From the NCBI GenBank assembly GCA_016776725.1, contig JADHSV010000002.1:26086-90085 (forward strand): 64,000 nt of DNA, read 5' to 3'. The notes below the pieces were generated by a model that ran no database searches, was not told the DNA's origin, and saw only the letters and a program-made list of their open reading frames with translations. The DNA comes from Rhodospirillales bacterium. GTDB taxonomy: Bacteria > Pseudomonadota > Alphaproteobacteria > Rhodospirillales > Shumkoniaceae. Made by a program: the position numbers and the translations under genes. Each line of letters starts with the position of its first letter. Positions within the stretch are counted from its first letter, which is position 1. Below are positions 17,710-32,195 of the stretch, piece by piece.

Positions 17710-19152
17710 TTAACGCGGCAGGCCGGTTTCGCCCATGAGGAAGGCGTCCACCGAGCGGGCGCACTGGCGGCCCTCGCGAATGGCCCACACCACCAACGAC
17801 TGGCCGCGCCGCATGTCACCGGCGGAAAAGACCTTTTCGACCGAGGTTTGGTAATCGCCGGTTTCGGCGGCGACGTTGCCGCGCCCGTCAAGATCGACAC
17901 CGAACTGCGCCAGCATCCCCTCGTGCACCGGATGAACGAAACCCATGGCCAGCAGCACCAGATCGGCCTTCACCTCGAACGCGCTGTCGGGAATTTCGCT
18001 CATTGTCATGCGGCCGTCGGCATCGGTGTGCCATTCCACACGCACGGCTTCCAGCCCGGTCACGACACCGTCTTCGCCCAAAAAGCGTTTGGTCGCCACG
18101 GTCCATTCGCGGCGGCAGCCTTCTTCCTGCGAGGAAGTCGTCATCAGTTTGTCGGGCCAGTCGGGCCAGGTCATCGCTGAATCTTCGCGTTCGGGCGGCT
18201 GGGGCAGAATTTCAAACTGCGTCACCCAGCGGGCTTCCTGGCGGATGGATGTGCCGATGCAGTCCGATCCCGTGTCGCCGCCGCCGATAACGATGACGCG
18301 CTTGCCCTGAGCGTTGATTCTTTTGGCGTTGCCAAGTTTTTCCCCGGCCAGACGCCGGTTCTGCTGGGTCAGAAAATCCATGGCGAAGTGAATGCCGTCC
18401 AGCTCGCGGCCCGGTACGGGCAAATCGCGCGGCTGCTCGGAACCGCCGGCCAGCACCACGGCGTCGAAATCCTCCAGCAGCGTTTCAGCCGTGACATCGA
18501 CACCCACGTTAACGCCGGGCAGGAACTTCACGCCCTCGGCCTGCATCTGGCCCATGCGGCGGTCGATCATCAGCTTGTTCATTTTAAAATCGGGAATGCC
18601 GTAGCGCAGCAAGCCGCCGATGCGCGCGTTCTTTTCGCACACCACCACATGATGACCGGCCCGCGCCAACTGCTGGGCGCACGCCAGACCCGCCGGTCCC
18701 GAACCGACCACGGCAACCCGCTTGCTGGTGCGGTGGGCCGGGATTTGCGGACGGACCCAGCCTTCTTCCCAGGCCTTGTCGACGATGGCGCACTCGATGT
18801 TTTTGATGGTCACCGGTTCGTGCTGCAGATTGAGCGTGCACGACTGCTCGCAAGGCGCCGGGCAGACACGGCCCGTGAATTCCGGGAAGTTGTTGGTGGA
18901 ATGCAGAACGTCCAGGGCTTCGCGCCAGCGTTTGCGGTACACAAGATCGTTCCAGTCGGGGATGATGTTGCTGACCGGGCATCCGCTATGACAGAACGGA
19001 ATTCCGCAGTCCATGCAACGCGCGCCCTGCCGCCTGAGATCGCCGTCCTCCATGGGAAGGACGAACTCGTCAAAATGCCGAATACGGTCGCTGACCGGCT
19101 CGTACGCATGCCCCTGTCGCTGAATTTCGACAAATCCGGTTGGCTTACCCAT
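17710..19152 (-). CDS. gltD: Glutamate synthase small subunit
   Basis: NADPH-oxidising beta subunit that passes electrons to GltB for glutamate formation from glutamine and 2-oxoglutarate. 480 residues. The N-terminal iron-sulphur region has [14 protein letters not shown] and a later CPAPCEQSC, followed by an FAD-binding [17 protein letters not shown] and an NADPH-binding [13 protein letters not shown]. The ATG at 19152 begins [14 protein letters not shown]. gltB ends 6 bp upstream, so the pair is translationally close and co-transcribed (gltB first). Confidence 0.97.
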   Translation of the reverse strand: MGKPTGFVEIQRQGHAYEPVSDRIRHFDEFVLPMEDGDLRRQGARCMDCGIPFCHSGCPVSNIIPDWNDLVYRKRWREALDVLHSTNNFPEFTGRVCPAPCEQSCTLNLQHEPVTIKNIECAIVDKAWEEGWVRPQIPAHRTSKRVAVVGSGPAGLACAQQLARAGHHVVVCEKNARIGGLLRYGIPDFKMNKLMIDRRMGQMQAEGVKFLPGVNVGVDVTAETLLEDFDAVVLAGGSEQPRDLPVPGRELDGIHFAMDFLTQQNRRLAGEKLGNAKRINAQGKRVIVIGGGDTGSDCIGTSIRQEARWVTQFEILPQPPEREDSAMTWPDWPDKLMTTSSQEEGCRREWTVATKRFLGEDGVVTGLEAVRVEWHTDADGRMTMSEIPDSAFEVKADLVLLAMGFVHPVHEGMLAQFGVDLDGRGNVAAETGDYQTSVEKVFSAGDMRRGQSLVVWAIREGRQCARSVDAFLMGETGLPR

Positions 19153-19158
19153 GGATAA

Positions 19159-23781
<4,623 letters not shown>

Positions 23782-23890
23782 CTTACGCTTCTTCCCTTCC
23801 AGCACCGACGCGAAATTGGTGCAGAGTCATATAGCCGGGAGGCCTTTTTTTCCACCATTTACTGGTTGAACGTTTCCAAATCGCGAAATA

Positions 23891-23923
23891 GGGAGGCCGG
23901 AGCATTGCCTGTTCCGGCCTCCC
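23891..23923 (-). terminator. Hairpin after pckA
   Basis: Perfect 11-bp arms GGGAGGCCGGA (23891-23901) and TCCGGCCTCCC (23913-23923) with an 11-base loop, beginning 12 bp past the pckA stop. On the minus strand TATTTCGCGATTTGG follows, a weak U-rich tail. It probably separates pckA from gltB, which starts 110 bp further. Confidence 0.75.
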
Positions 23924-23935
23924 GGAGTGCGCGTC

Positions 23936-25546
23936 TTATCCGTCGGCAGGCTGAATGGCGGCCTTGCGAACGCCCTCGTCGACCTTATCCTCGAACTGCA
24001 CGAAATTCCGCGCGAACCGCCGTGTCAGATCGCGTGCAATCTCGTCATAGGCGGCCTTGTCCGCCCACGTGTTGCGTGGGATCAGAACCTCGTCGGGAAC
24101 GCCGGGGCACGATTGCGGCACCAGCAACCCGAAATTCGGATCGGTGGCAACCGGCACGTCGTCCAACCCGCCTGAAAGCACGGCGTTGATCATGGCGCGG
24201 GTATGCGCGATCTTCATGCGTGCGCCGACGCCCACGCCGCCACCGCTCCAGCCGGTATTCACCAGCCAGCATTTGGTATCGTGCTTGGCCAGCAATTGGC
24301 CCAACATTTCCGAGTAAACGATGGGATTGCGCGGCAGGAACGGCGCACCGAAGCAGGCCGAGAACACGGCCTGAGGTTCTTTAACCCCCGCTTCCGTGCC
24401 CGCCAGTTTGGCGGTATAGCCCGACAGGAAATGATACATCGCCTGATCGTTGGTCAGCCGGCTGACCGGCGGCATCACGCCGAAGGCGTCGCACGTCAGC
24501 ATAATCACGTTTTTGGGGTGGCCGCCGCAGCCCGTGGTTGATGCGTTGGGAATATGCGACAGCGGATAAGACGCCCGCGTGTTTTCGGTCAGGGCGTCGT
24601 CGTCCAGATCAAGACGGCGATCATCCATGTGCATCATGACGTTTTCCAGGATGGTGCCGAATTTCTTGGTTGTCGCGTAGATTTCCGGTTCGGCTTTTTC
24701 GTTCAGTTTGATGACCTTGGCATAGCAGCCATCTTCGAAATTAAAAACGCCGTCCGGCCCCCAGCCGTGTTCGTCATCGCCGATCAGGGTGCGCGAACTG
24801 TCCGCAGACAGGGTCGTTTTGCCGGTCCCCGACAGCCCGAAAAAAACCGCCGTATCGCCATTTTTGCCGATATTGGCCGAACAGTGCATGGGCAGGATGC
24901 CTTTTTCGGGCATCATGTAGTTGAGAATGCTGAAAATGGACTTCTTGATTTCGCCTGCGTAACTGGTGCCGCCGACCAGGATCGTCCGCTTGGCAAAGTT
25001 AACGACCACGAAGACGCCCGAGCGGGTTCCGTCCGTTTCCGGTTCGGCGTGGAAACGCGCGGCTTGAATGACCGTGAATTCCGGCTTGAAATCGGCAACG
25101 TCGTCGCGGGTCGCCCAGAAAAACATGTTGCGGGCAAACAGGCTGTGCATGGCCGATTCGGTAATCACGCGGATGGGAAAGCGATGTTTGGGGTCGGCAA
25201 CGGCGAAGCAGTCCTGAATAAAAATGTCGCGGCCCTGCAAATAGGCCAGCATGCGCCTGTGAAGGCCGTCGAACTGCTCTTCGCTCATGGGCCGGTTGAT
25301 GTCGCCCCACCACACCGAATCGTGGCTGGAAGGCTCGTCGACGATGAATTTATCGTTGGCCGAACGGCCGGTGTGGTGGCCGGTGCGCGTGACCAGCGCG
25401 CCGCCATGCGCCAACGTGGCCTCGCCGCGGCGAACGGCTTGCTCGTACAAGGCGGGGGTCGGGAAGTTCCAATGGGCCAATCCGACGTTCTTGATGCCGT
25501 GATTGTCCAAACCATAAGGGCTTACAAAGGGGCCGTATTCCTGCAC
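23936..25546 (-). CDS. pckA: Phosphoenolpyruvate carboxykinase (ATP)
   Basis: Converts oxaloacetate to phosphoenolpyruvate at the start of gluconeogenesis. 536 residues, usual length. Signatures include the GRSANDKF substrate region, MHCSANIG, the P-loop GLSGTGKTTLSAD and the metal-binding DDEHGW. I start at GTG 25546 (QEYGPFVSPYG follows) because AGGAGAAA lies directly upstream; an ATG further up is in frame but would add 19 residues of low quality. Divergent from chvI, which in Alphaproteobacteria is a common arrangement and fits regulation of pckA by ChvI. Confidence 0.97.
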   Translation of the reverse strand: MQEYGPFVSPYGLDNHGIKNVGLAHWNFPTPALYEQAVRRGEATLAHGGALVTRTGHHTGRSANDKFIVDEPSSHDSVWWGDINRPMSEEQFDGLHRRMLAYLQGRDIFIQDCFAVADPKHRFPIRVITESAMHSLFARNMFFWATRDDVADFKPEFTVIQAARFHAEPETDGTRSGVFVVVNFAKRTILVGGTSYAGEIKKSIFSILNYMMPEKGILPMHCSANIGKNGDTAVFFGLSGTGKTTLSADSSRTLIGDDEHGWGPDGVFNFEDGCYAKVIKLNEKAEPEIYATTKKFGTILENVMMHMDDRRLDLDDDALTENTRASYPLSHIPNASTTGCGGHPKNVIMLTCDAFGVMPPVSRLTNDQAMYHFLSGYTAKLAGTEAGVKEPQAVFSACFGAPFLPRNPIVYSEMLGQLLAKHDTKCWLVNTGWSGGGVGVGARMKIAHTRAMINAVLSGGLDDVPVATDPNFGLLVPQSCPGVPDEVLIPRNTWADKAAYDEIARDLTRRFARNFVQFEDKVDEGVRKAAIQPADG

Positions 25547-25881
25547 GTCTTTTTCTCCTGGCAATTTGCCGGGGCCGCGTGCACGCACACAAACCCCAAG
25601 CACTTCGGTTTGCGCCGAAGGTCATACGACTTCAGCGGCGCGTTCAGCCCGGACGTTGTGTTTTTTGCGTTATTGATGAGCGAAGACCCGTTTTCGGGTC
25701 GCCGACAACGGCCCGATCAAGCGAACCGTCAGGCGGTTATTTAATTCCAACGGGACCAAAATGCACGGGAAAAAAACGATGCGGCCCCAAGGAAAGCGAC
25801 TTTTCGCCATGATTCGTTATAATTTCGCCACAAACAGGCGCTTCATTGGCGATCGTCTGCGGTCTAAAGAGGAAACGATCC
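25547..25881. promoter_or_regulatory. Divergent pckA-chvI control region
   Basis: A 335-bp gene-free region with two hairpins: CTTCGG...CCGAAG (25603-25620) in the pckA leader and GACCCG-TTTT-CGGGTC (25685-25700). A consensus -10 box TATAAT stands at 25818-25823, 59 bp before the chvI start, without an obvious -35 box. A long open frame crosses this area on the plus strand but is antisense shadow of pckA. Confidence 0.5.
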
Positions 25882-26580
25882 ATGCCCCACACCATTGCGC
25901 TGGTCGATGACGACAAGAATATTTTGACGTCGGTATCCATGGCGCTCGAATCCGAAGGGTTTGAAGTTCACACCTATCGTGACGGTTACGAGGCCCTCGA
26001 CGGACTTGAACGGCATCCCGTGGACATGGCCGTGCTGGACATCAAAATGCCGCGCATGAACGGTATGGAGCTTCTGGAGCGCATTCGCCAAAAGGGATCC
26101 CTGCCGGTCATCTTCCTGACCTCGAAGGACGATGAAATAGATGAAATGATGGGCCTGCGCATGGGGGCCGACGATTATATCAAGAAGCCGTTTTCCCAAC
26201 GCCTGCTGATCGAACGTATCCGGGCGGTGCTTCGCCGCAAGGACCTGGCGGGCGCCGGAGCGGACGAAACGCAAGGCGAAGTTATCCAGCGCGGCGCCAT
26301 GATGATGGACACGGCCCGCCATATTTGTTCGTGGAAAGACCAGGAGGTTAACCTGACGGTTACCGAATTCCTTCTCGTTCAGGCGCTGGCCCTGCACCCG
26401 GGCCACGTAAAAACACGCGATCAGTTGATCGACGCGGCCTACGGCGAAAATATCTATGTGGACGACCGCACCATCGACAGCCACGTCAAACGGCTGCGCC
26501 GCAAATTCAAGCAGGTCGATGCCGAGTTTTCGGGCATCGAAACCTTATACGGAGTTGGCTACCGCTACCGGCAGAACTGA
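25882..26580 (+). CDS. chvI: ChvI-type response regulator
   Basis: OmpR-family DNA-binding regulator, 232 residues, partner of the ChvG kinase that follows after 2 bp; in Rhizobiales the pair senses acid and envelope stress. Receiver domain with VDDD near the N-terminus, phospho-acceptor Asp53 in [18 protein letters not shown] and YIKKPFS; winged-helix domain with [19 protein letters not shown] and [18 protein letters not shown]. The ATG of [11 protein letters not shown] is preceded by AGAGGAAA; an upstream in-frame ATG lacks such a site. Confidence 0.94.
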   Translation: MPHTIALVDDDKNILTSVSMALESEGFEVHTYRDGYEALDGLERHPVDMAVLDIKMPRMNGMELLERIRQKGSLPVIFLTSKDDEIDEMMGLRMGADDYIKKPFSQRLLIERIRAVLRRKDLAGAGADETQGEVIQRGAMMMDTARHICSWKDQEVNLTVTEFLLVQALALHPGHVKTRDQLIDAAYGENIYVDDRTIDSHVKRLRRKFKQVDAEFSGIETLYGVGYRYRQN

Positions 26581-26582
26581 TT

Positions 26583-28241
26583 ATGCCCGACCCCAACGCC
26601 GCTCGTTCCAAACCCATTCGCCCCAAACCGATTCGGCTTAGGCGGCGCTCCATATCGCCGATCACGTGGCGAATTCTTGCGGTCAACCTGTTCGCACTGG
26701 GCGTTCTGGTGGCCGGCTTGCTCTATCTGGGGGAATACCGGCGAAACCTGATTTCGACCGAACTGACGTCTTTGCAAAAAAGAACCGATATGTTCGCCGC
26801 CGCCCTTGGCGAAGGGGCCGTGGCAACCGACAGTTCGGGTAATTTCATCCGCTACCAGTTGCTGGTTCCCAATGCGGCCCGCAACATGATCCACCGGCTG
26901 GTCGAACCGACCGGCACGCGGGCGCGTCTGTTCGGCGCCGACGGGGTGCTGATCGTTGACAGCCGTCTGTTGTTTGGGCCGGGCGGTTTCGTGCAGATTG
27001 AAGATCTTCCGCCGCCGGGGGGCGGCGAAAGCGCCGCCGGTTGGCTGCTGGAGACGTACGATTCCCTGGTCAAACTGATCCCCGGTTTCGACGAACTCCC
27101 GGAATACCGGGAAAACGCGGTCCAGCGGGCGTTGGATTATGCCGAAGTCGTCCATGCGTTGGGCGGCGAGGACGCCGCCGCCGTGCGCGGGCTTGGCAAC
27201 GCCATGGTCCTTAGCGTGGCGGCGCCGGTGCAGCGCTACAAACAGGTGCTGGGCGCGTTGATGTTGTCCAAGGATTCGCGCGAAATCGACGCCGCCATGT
27301 ACGATGTGCGCATCAATATCCTGAAGGTTTTCGGCGTCGCCCTGACCATCACCGTGTTGCTGTCGTTTTATCTGGCCGGAACCATCGCGCGGCCGATCCG
27401 CAGGCTGGCCGCCGCCGCCGAGCAGGTCCGCTTTTCCCATAGCCGCCAGGTCAGGATACCGACCTTTCCCGGCAGAAATGACGAAATCGGCGAGCTGGCC
27501 CATATTCTCAGCGAAATGACGGAGGCGCTTTGGGCGCGCATGGACGCCATCGAAGGGTTCGCCGCCGACGTCGCCCACGAAATCAAGAACCCGCTCACCA
27601 GCCTTCATTCAGCCGTCGAAACCATTGCCCGGGTCAAGGATCCCGATCAGCAACGCAAGTTGATGGGCATCATTCAGGAAGACGTGCGCAGGCTGGACCG
27701 TCTGATCAGCGATATTTCAGACGCCTCGCGCCTGGATGCCGAACTTTCGCGGGCCGAAACAGATGAGGTCGATCTGGCCGGCATGCTGGGCGTGGTCGTT
27801 GATATTCAGAATTCCACGAGGATGGACGGCGGCCCGCAGATCAACCTGCGGCTTCCCGAGCATCGGAAATTGACGGTTCAGGGAATGGAAGGACGTCTGG
27901 TTCAGGTTTTTCGCAATATCATCACCAACGCGGCCTCGTTCTCGCCACCTGACGGCGAAATTGAAGTACGCGCCATCCGCGGAGTCGATACGATCGAAAT
28001 CGAGATAATCGACGACGGCCCCGGAATTCCCGCCGGAAAGGAAGCCGATATTTTCGAGCGCTTTTATTCCGAGCGGCCCGAATCCGAGGCGTTCGGCACC
28101 CATTCCGGATTGGGGCTCAACATATCGAAGCAAATTGTCGAGGCGCACGGCGGTAATATATGGGCCGAAAACCGCATGGACGACACCGACAAGGTTATCG
28201 GTGCGCGCTTTGTCGTGCGTTTACCTGCTTCCGGTCATTGA
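26583..28241 (+). CDS. chvG: ChvG-type sensor histidine kinase
   Basis: 552-residue membrane kinase. Transmembrane segment 1 at about residues 27-48, a periplasmic sensor of about 200 residues, transmembrane segment 2 near 248-266 followed by a HAMP region, then dimerisation domain with phospho-acceptor His in FAADVAHEIKNPLTSLHSAVE and ATPase domain with N-box VFRNIITNAASFSPP, DDGPGIP and HSGLGLNISKQIVEAHGG. Two bases separate it from chvI, and hprK follows within 34 bp, so the kinase pair and the phosphotransferase genes are likely one transcript. Confidence 0.94.
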   Translation: MPDPNAARSKPIRPKPIRLRRRSISPITWRILAVNLFALGVLVAGLLYLGEYRRNLISTELTSLQKRTDMFAAALGEGAVATDSSGNFIRYQLLVPNAARNMIHRLVEPTGTRARLFGADGVLIVDSRLLFGPGGFVQIEDLPPPGGGESAAGWLLETYDSLVKLIPGFDELPEYRENAVQRALDYAEVVHALGGEDAAAVRGLGNAMVLSVAAPVQRYKQVLGALMLSKDSREIDAAMYDVRINILKVFGVALTITVLLSFYLAGTIARPIRRLAAAAEQVRFSHSRQVRIPTFPGRNDEIGELAHILSEMTEALWARMDAIEGFAADVAHEIKNPLTSLHSAVETIARVKDPDQQRKLMGIIQEDVRRLDRLISDISDASRLDAELSRAETDEVDLAGMLGVVVDIQNSTRMDGGPQINLRLPEHRKLTVQGMEGRLVQVFRNIITNAASFSPPDGEIEVRAIRGVDTIEIEIIDDGPGIPAGKEADIFERFYSERPESEAFGTHSGLGLNISKQIVEAHGGNIWAENRMDDTDKVIGARFVVRLPASGH

Positions 28242-28274
28242 CTTCCGGGCGCTGCGGTTTCACGGTGGCGAGCC

Positions 28275-28709
28275 ATGGAACAAATTCACGCCAGTTGCGT
28301 CGAAATGGACGGCGTCGGCGTCCTGATCCGGGGTGGCTCGGGATCGGGCAAGTCGGATCTGGCTCTGCGCCTGATTGATGCGGGCGCGTCGCTTGTCGCC
28401 GACGACCGGGTGGACCTTCAACGCATCGGCCCGGATGTTTCGGCCTCTTCCCCGCACGAAATTGCCGGAATGATGGAAGTCCGCGGCGTCGGCATCGTGA
28501 AAATGGATTACACGGCAAACGCGACCGTTCGCCTGGTTGTCGATCTGGTTGCGGCGGCCAAGGTTGAACGTCTTCCGGAACCCGCCCCGTGCCACTATAT
28601 GGATGTTCCGCTTCGTCTCATTTGCCTGGCCCCCTTCGAAGCGTCGGCCCCGGCAAAGGTCCGTTCGGCCGCCGCCCTGGTCGCCGGGCGAACATCGCTT
28701 GTTTCTTAA
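28275..28709 (+). CDS. hprK: HPr kinase/phosphorylase, short form
   Basis: Phosphorylates the regulatory serine of HPr and reverses the reaction. 144 residues, which equals the C-terminal catalytic domain only; the N-terminal domain of the Firmicutes enzyme is missing, as in other Alphaproteobacteria. Walker A is GGSGSGKSDLALRLI, followed by LVADDRV and the signature EVRGVGIVKM. Its target HPr is encoded four genes on. Confidence 0.95.
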   Translation: MEQIHASCVEMDGVGVLIRGGSGSGKSDLALRLIDAGASLVADDRVDLQRIGPDVSASSPHEIAGMMEVRGVGIVKMDYTANATVRLVVDLVAAAKVERLPEPAPCHYMDVPLRLICLAPFEASAPAKVRSAAALVAGRTSLVS

Positions 28710-28722
28710 AAACGGATTTTTT

Positions 28723-29637
28723 ATGCAGACTTCATCATCGTCGCCCGAAGCCGATAAACTGGATGTTCTGCTGCTGACGGGCATGTCGGGCGCGGGCAAA
28801 ACGTCCGCCCTCAAGGCATTGGAAGACCTGGGCTTCGAGGCCATCGACAACATCCCGCTGTCGCTGCTGGGAACACTGGTCATGCCGGGGCAATCCCTCC
28901 CTGATGCGGAGGATTTCTCGCAACCCATCGCCATCGGCGTCGATATCCGCACGCGGGATTTCGGGACCGAGGCCTTTTTGCAGGCACTTGAAAGACTGAA
29001 GTCCGAAGAAGGGGTGAACGTCCGTGTTCTTTTCCTGGATTGCGACGACGATTTGCTGCGCCGCCGTTACGACGAGACGCGGCATCGGCATCCGCTGGCC
29101 GTGGACCGTCCGGTACGCGATGGCATCGCGCATGAAAGGCTGCTTCTGACGCCGTTGCGCGATTTGGCGGATATCGTGATCGATTCCAGTGAATTATCGT
29201 TGGGCGAATTGAAACAGGCGCTGGACGGGCACTGCGGGCATATGCGCCGGCGCGGTTTGTCGGTTTTCGTCAAGTCGTTTGCTTTCAGGCGCGGCATTCC
29301 CCGCGAGGCCGATCTCGTATTCGATGTTCGTTTTTTGACCAATCCCTATTATGATCCGGCGTTGCGGCCGTTAACGGGACGCCACGAAGCGGTTGCGGCG
29401 TGCGTGGCGGCGGATAAGGATTTTGCGCATTTTTTCGAAACCTTGTGCGATCTGCTGAAACCGTTGTTGCCGCGATATGTTGAAGAAGGGAAGAGCTATC
29501 TGACCATTGCGGTGGGCTGTTCGGGCGGTCAGCACCGATCTGTTTTTATCGCCGAGAAGCTTGCCGACTGGCTGGAAAAGGCGGGAACAACGGTTCACGT
29601 GAAGCACAGGGAACTGGACGGATCGAAGCAGCCGTAA
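28723..29637 (+). CDS. rapZ: RapZ family nucleotide-binding adaptor
   Basis: 304 residues. P-loop domain with GMSGAGKTSALKALED near the N-terminus and a conserved C-terminal domain with SFAFRRGIPREADLVFDVRFLTNPYY and VAVGCSGGQHRSV. In enterobacteria RapZ delivers GlmZ small RNA for decay and senses glucosamine 6-phosphate; in Alphaproteobacteria the partner is not established. I start at ATG 28723, 14 bp after hprK, with only a weak ribosome site; an open frame extends upstream through hprK but as antisense-frame shadow. Confidence 0.95.
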   Translation: MQTSSSSPEADKLDVLLLTGMSGAGKTSALKALEDLGFEAIDNIPLSLLGTLVMPGQSLPDAEDFSQPIAIGVDIRTRDFGTEAFLQALERLKSEEGVNVRVLFLDCDDDLLRRRYDETRHRHPLAVDRPVRDGIAHERLLLTPLRDLADIVIDSSELSLGELKQALDGHCGHMRRRGLSVFVKSFAFRRGIPREADLVFDVRFLTNPYYDPALRPLTGRHEAVAACVAADKDFAHFFETLCDLLKPLLPRYVEEGKSYLTIAVGCSGGQHRSVFIAEKLADWLEKAGTTVHVKHRELDGSKQP

Positions 29638-29683
29638 TATGAAGCTCTCCCAATCGTAGGAAATTGCAAGGATCGACAATCAA

Positions 29684-30088
29684 ATGATCGGAATGGTGCT
29701 GGTAACCCACGGCAGACTGGCCGAGGAATTCGTCGCGGCGCTCGAGCACGTCGTGGGGCCGCAGGCCAATGTGGTTGCCATCGGAATTGGCCCCGATGAC
29801 GATATGGAGGAACGGCGCGCCCAGATTATGGAAAGTGCGCGCAAGGCCGACGAAGGCGAAGGCGTCGTTGTATTGACGGATATGTTCGGCGGCACGCCGT
29901 CCAATCTGGCAATCTCGATCATGGACAGGGCCAATGTCGAAGTGATCGCCGGTGTCAACCTGCCGATGCTGATCAAGCTGGCCAGCGTTCGCGGCGCACA
30001 GGCGTTGCCCGACGCGGTTGATAGTGCGCGCGAAGCGGGGCGGAAGTACATCAACATCGCGTCCCAATTACTGACCCGGGATAAATAA
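29684..30088 (+). CDS. PTS EIIA component, mannose family
   Basis: 134-residue phosphocarrier. Phospho-acceptor His9 in MIGMVLVTHGRLAEEF; second conserved block VVVLTDMFGGTPSNLAISIM matches the EIIA-Man fold. No EIIB or EIIC gene is nearby, so it is probably a regulatory endpoint of the EI-HPr chain rather than part of a sugar transporter. Its stop overlaps the ptsH start by one base (TAATG). Confidence 0.93.
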   Translation: MIGMVLVTHGRLAEEFVAALEHVVGPQANVVAIGIGPDDDMEERRAQIMESARKADEGEGVVVLTDMFGGTPSNLAISIMDRANVEVIAGVNLPMLIKLASVRGAQALPDAVDSAREAGRKYINIASQLLTRDK

Positions 30089-30393
30089 TGAGTTCGGCGA
30101 AAGGCACCTCGGCGAAGAAATCGGCCGGCACGATTACGAACAGCGTGACCATTTGCAACGAACGCGGTCTGCACGCCCGCGCGGCTAGCAAGTTTGTGAA
30201 ACTTGTTGCGGAATTTAGCGCCGAGGTGACCGTCAGTAAGGGAACGCAGAGCGTCGCGGGCAGTTCCATTCTGGGGCTCATGATGCTGGCGGCGGGACCG
30301 GGAACCGAGATCAACATCGCGACAAGCGGAGCGCAGGCTGCCGAAGCCGCGGCCGCCCTTTGCGGGCTGGTCGAAGCGCGGTTCGAGGAATGA
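30088..30393 (+). CDS. ptsH: HPr phosphocarrier protein
   Basis: 101 residues. Histidine phospho-acceptor in NERGLHARAASKFVKLV and regulatory serine in VAGSSILGLMMLAAGPG, the target of HprK. The N-terminus is about 12 residues longer than the E. coli protein (MSSAKGTSAKKSAG, basic). One-base overlap with the EIIA gene and a 4-base ATGA overlap with ptsI indicate tight translational coupling. Confidence 0.95.
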   Translation: MSSAKGTSAKKSAGTITNSVTICNERGLHARAASKFVKLVAEFSAEVTVSKGTQSVAGSSILGLMMLAAGPGTEINIATSGAQAAEAAAALCGLVEARFEE

Positions 30394-32156
30394 CGGCGAA
30401 AAAGCCCAAAGAAAGACACATCAAGGGACTGGGCATCGCCTCAGGTATCGGTATCGGCGTCGCCTATGTGCGCGACAGCGGAAACTTTACAGTTCCGCGC
30501 TACAAAATTCCGACGCGCGACATCAAAATGGAAACCGCGCGTTTCGATAATGCGGTGGGGCGCGCGCGCCGCCAGATCCGGCAGCTTCAAGTCAAAGCTC
30601 AATCCATGCCCGGCACGGCCGAAGAGGAGCTGACCCTTCTTCTGGACGCCTATTTAAGTATGCTTGGCAAATCACGCCTGATCAGGGGGGTCGAAGAACG
30701 CATCCTCGCCGGCCGCATAAATGCCGAGGCTGCCGTCGAGGATGAGATCGCCGGTATTGCCGAGGATTTCGCCGCCATAGACGACGCCTATATCGCCGCG
30801 CGCATGGCCGATATCCGCGAGGTTGGAAACCGCCTGATCCGCAACCTGACGCGAACCCCGGTCAAGCCGCTCTCACGGCTGCCCAAGGGAAGCGTCATAA
30901 TTACCGACGAGTTGACGCCCGCCGACACCGCGCGTCTCAATCCGAACCGCATCAGCGGGGCGCTCGCCATTGCCGGCGGCGCCGAAGGCCACACGGCGAT
31001 CATGGCCCGCGCGCTGGGAATCCCGACCGTGCTGGGGGCGCAATTTACCATCCAGAGCGTGCGCACCGGCGAAAGCGTTATCGTGGACGGCGATACCGGG
31101 GTCGTCATTATCAATCCGGCGCCGGCGACCCTGGCCATCTATGAGAAACGGCGCGAAACACGCATACAGGAAAAACGCGCGCTAAGCCGTTTGCGCAGGC
31201 AGCCTGCCATAACCCGCAACGGAACGGAAATCGGCCTGCAGGCCAATGTGGAACTTCCCATCGAAATGAACATGGTCAAGCAGGCGGGCGCCGCGGGCAT
31301 CGGGCTGTTACGCACCGAGTTCATGTTCATGAACCGCGATGACTTTCCAGGCGAGGAGGATCAATACCGGGATTTGCGGGGCATGGTCGAGGCCATGAAC
31401 GGCCGCCCGGTCACCATCCGAACCCTGGACATCGGCGGCGAGAAGGTCTCCGAAGCACTGATTGACGGCCTCGGACACAGCATTTCTTCGCCCCTGGGCT
31501 TGCGCGGAATTCGCTTGGCGCTGGCCCGCACCGACCTTTTGGAAACACAGTTTCGCGCCATATTGCGCGCGGCTTTTCATGGCCCTGTGCGCATCCTTCT
31601 TCCCATGGTGACGACACCCCCCGAAGTCAGGCGGACGCGAAAAATCCTGGCCCGCGCGTTCCGCCGCCTGAAGCGTGAAGGGGTTCAGGTTCCCGATGCT
31701 TTGCCGCCATGCGGGATTATGATCGAAGTCCCGGCGGCAGCGCTGGCAGCCGACGCGCTGGCCAAGGTCAGTGACTTTTTCGCCGTCGGATCAAACGATC
31801 TGACCATGTACACGCTGGCCACCGACCGCGCCGACGAACAGGTGGCGAAGATGTTCGACCAGCTTAACCCCGCCGTGTTGAAGCTGATTCAAGCCACCGT
31901 TGACGCCGCGGCGCGCGCCAAACTTCCCATCAGCATTTGCGGCGAAATGGCGGGTGACCCGCGCAATACGGCGCTTCTCCTGGGTTTGGGCTTCCGCGAA
32001 TTTTCCATGGCGGCGGCCAACATTCCCCGGGTCAAAAAACGGATTCGCGCCCTGGATATGAGCGCCGCCGACCAACGCGCCAAAATTATCATGGAACAGA
32101 CCGACGGCGGGCGCATCGCCATGCTGCTCGAAGACTTCAACGCCCTGGCCGGATGA
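30390..32156 (+). CDS. ptsI: PTS enzyme I (phosphoenolpyruvate-protein phosphotransferase)
   Basis: Takes phosphate from phosphoenolpyruvate and passes it to HPr. 589 residues from the ATG overlapping the ptsH stop (GAGGA just upstream). Active His in GGAEGHTAIMARALGIPT, PEP-binding LLRTEFMFMNRDDFPGEE and RTLDIGGEKV, catalytic Cys in PISICGEMAGDP. There is no N-terminal GAF domain, so it is not the nitrogen-type EI-Ntr (PtsP) in domain layout. Last gene of the chvIG-PTS run. Confidence 0.95.
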   Translation: MTAKKPKERHIKGLGIASGIGIGVAYVRDSGNFTVPRYKIPTRDIKMETARFDNAVGRARRQIRQLQVKAQSMPGTAEEELTLLLDAYLSMLGKSRLIRGVEERILAGRINAEAAVEDEIAGIAEDFAAIDDAYIAARMADIREVGNRLIRNLTRTPVKPLSRLPKGSVIITDELTPADTARLNPNRISGALAIAGGAEGHTAIMARALGIPTVLGAQFTIQSVRTGESVIVDGDTGVVIINPAPATLAIYEKRRETRIQEKRALSRLRRQPAITRNGTEIGLQANVELPIEMNMVKQAGAAGIGLLRTEFMFMNRDDFPGEEDQYRDLRGMVEAMNGRPVTIRTLDIGGEKVSEALIDGLGHSISSPLGLRGIRLALARTDLLETQFRAILRAAFHGPVRILLPMVTTPPEVRRTRKILARAFRRLKREGVQVPDALPPCGIMIEVPAAALAADALAKVSDFFAVGSNDLTMYTLATDRADEQVAKMFDQLNPAVLKLIQATVDAAARAKLPISICGEMAGDPRNTALLLGLGFREFSMAAANIPRVKKRIRALDMSAADQRAKIIMEQTDGGRIAMLLEDFNALAG

Positions 32157-32195
32157 CACCAAAAAAGGACCTGCGGGCATTTCTTTGCTTGATTA

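Noticed and set aside
24554..25744. A 396-codon plus-strand frame running over pckA into the intergenic region
   Set aside because: Mirror frame of pckA with no ribosome site and no recognisable protein feature.
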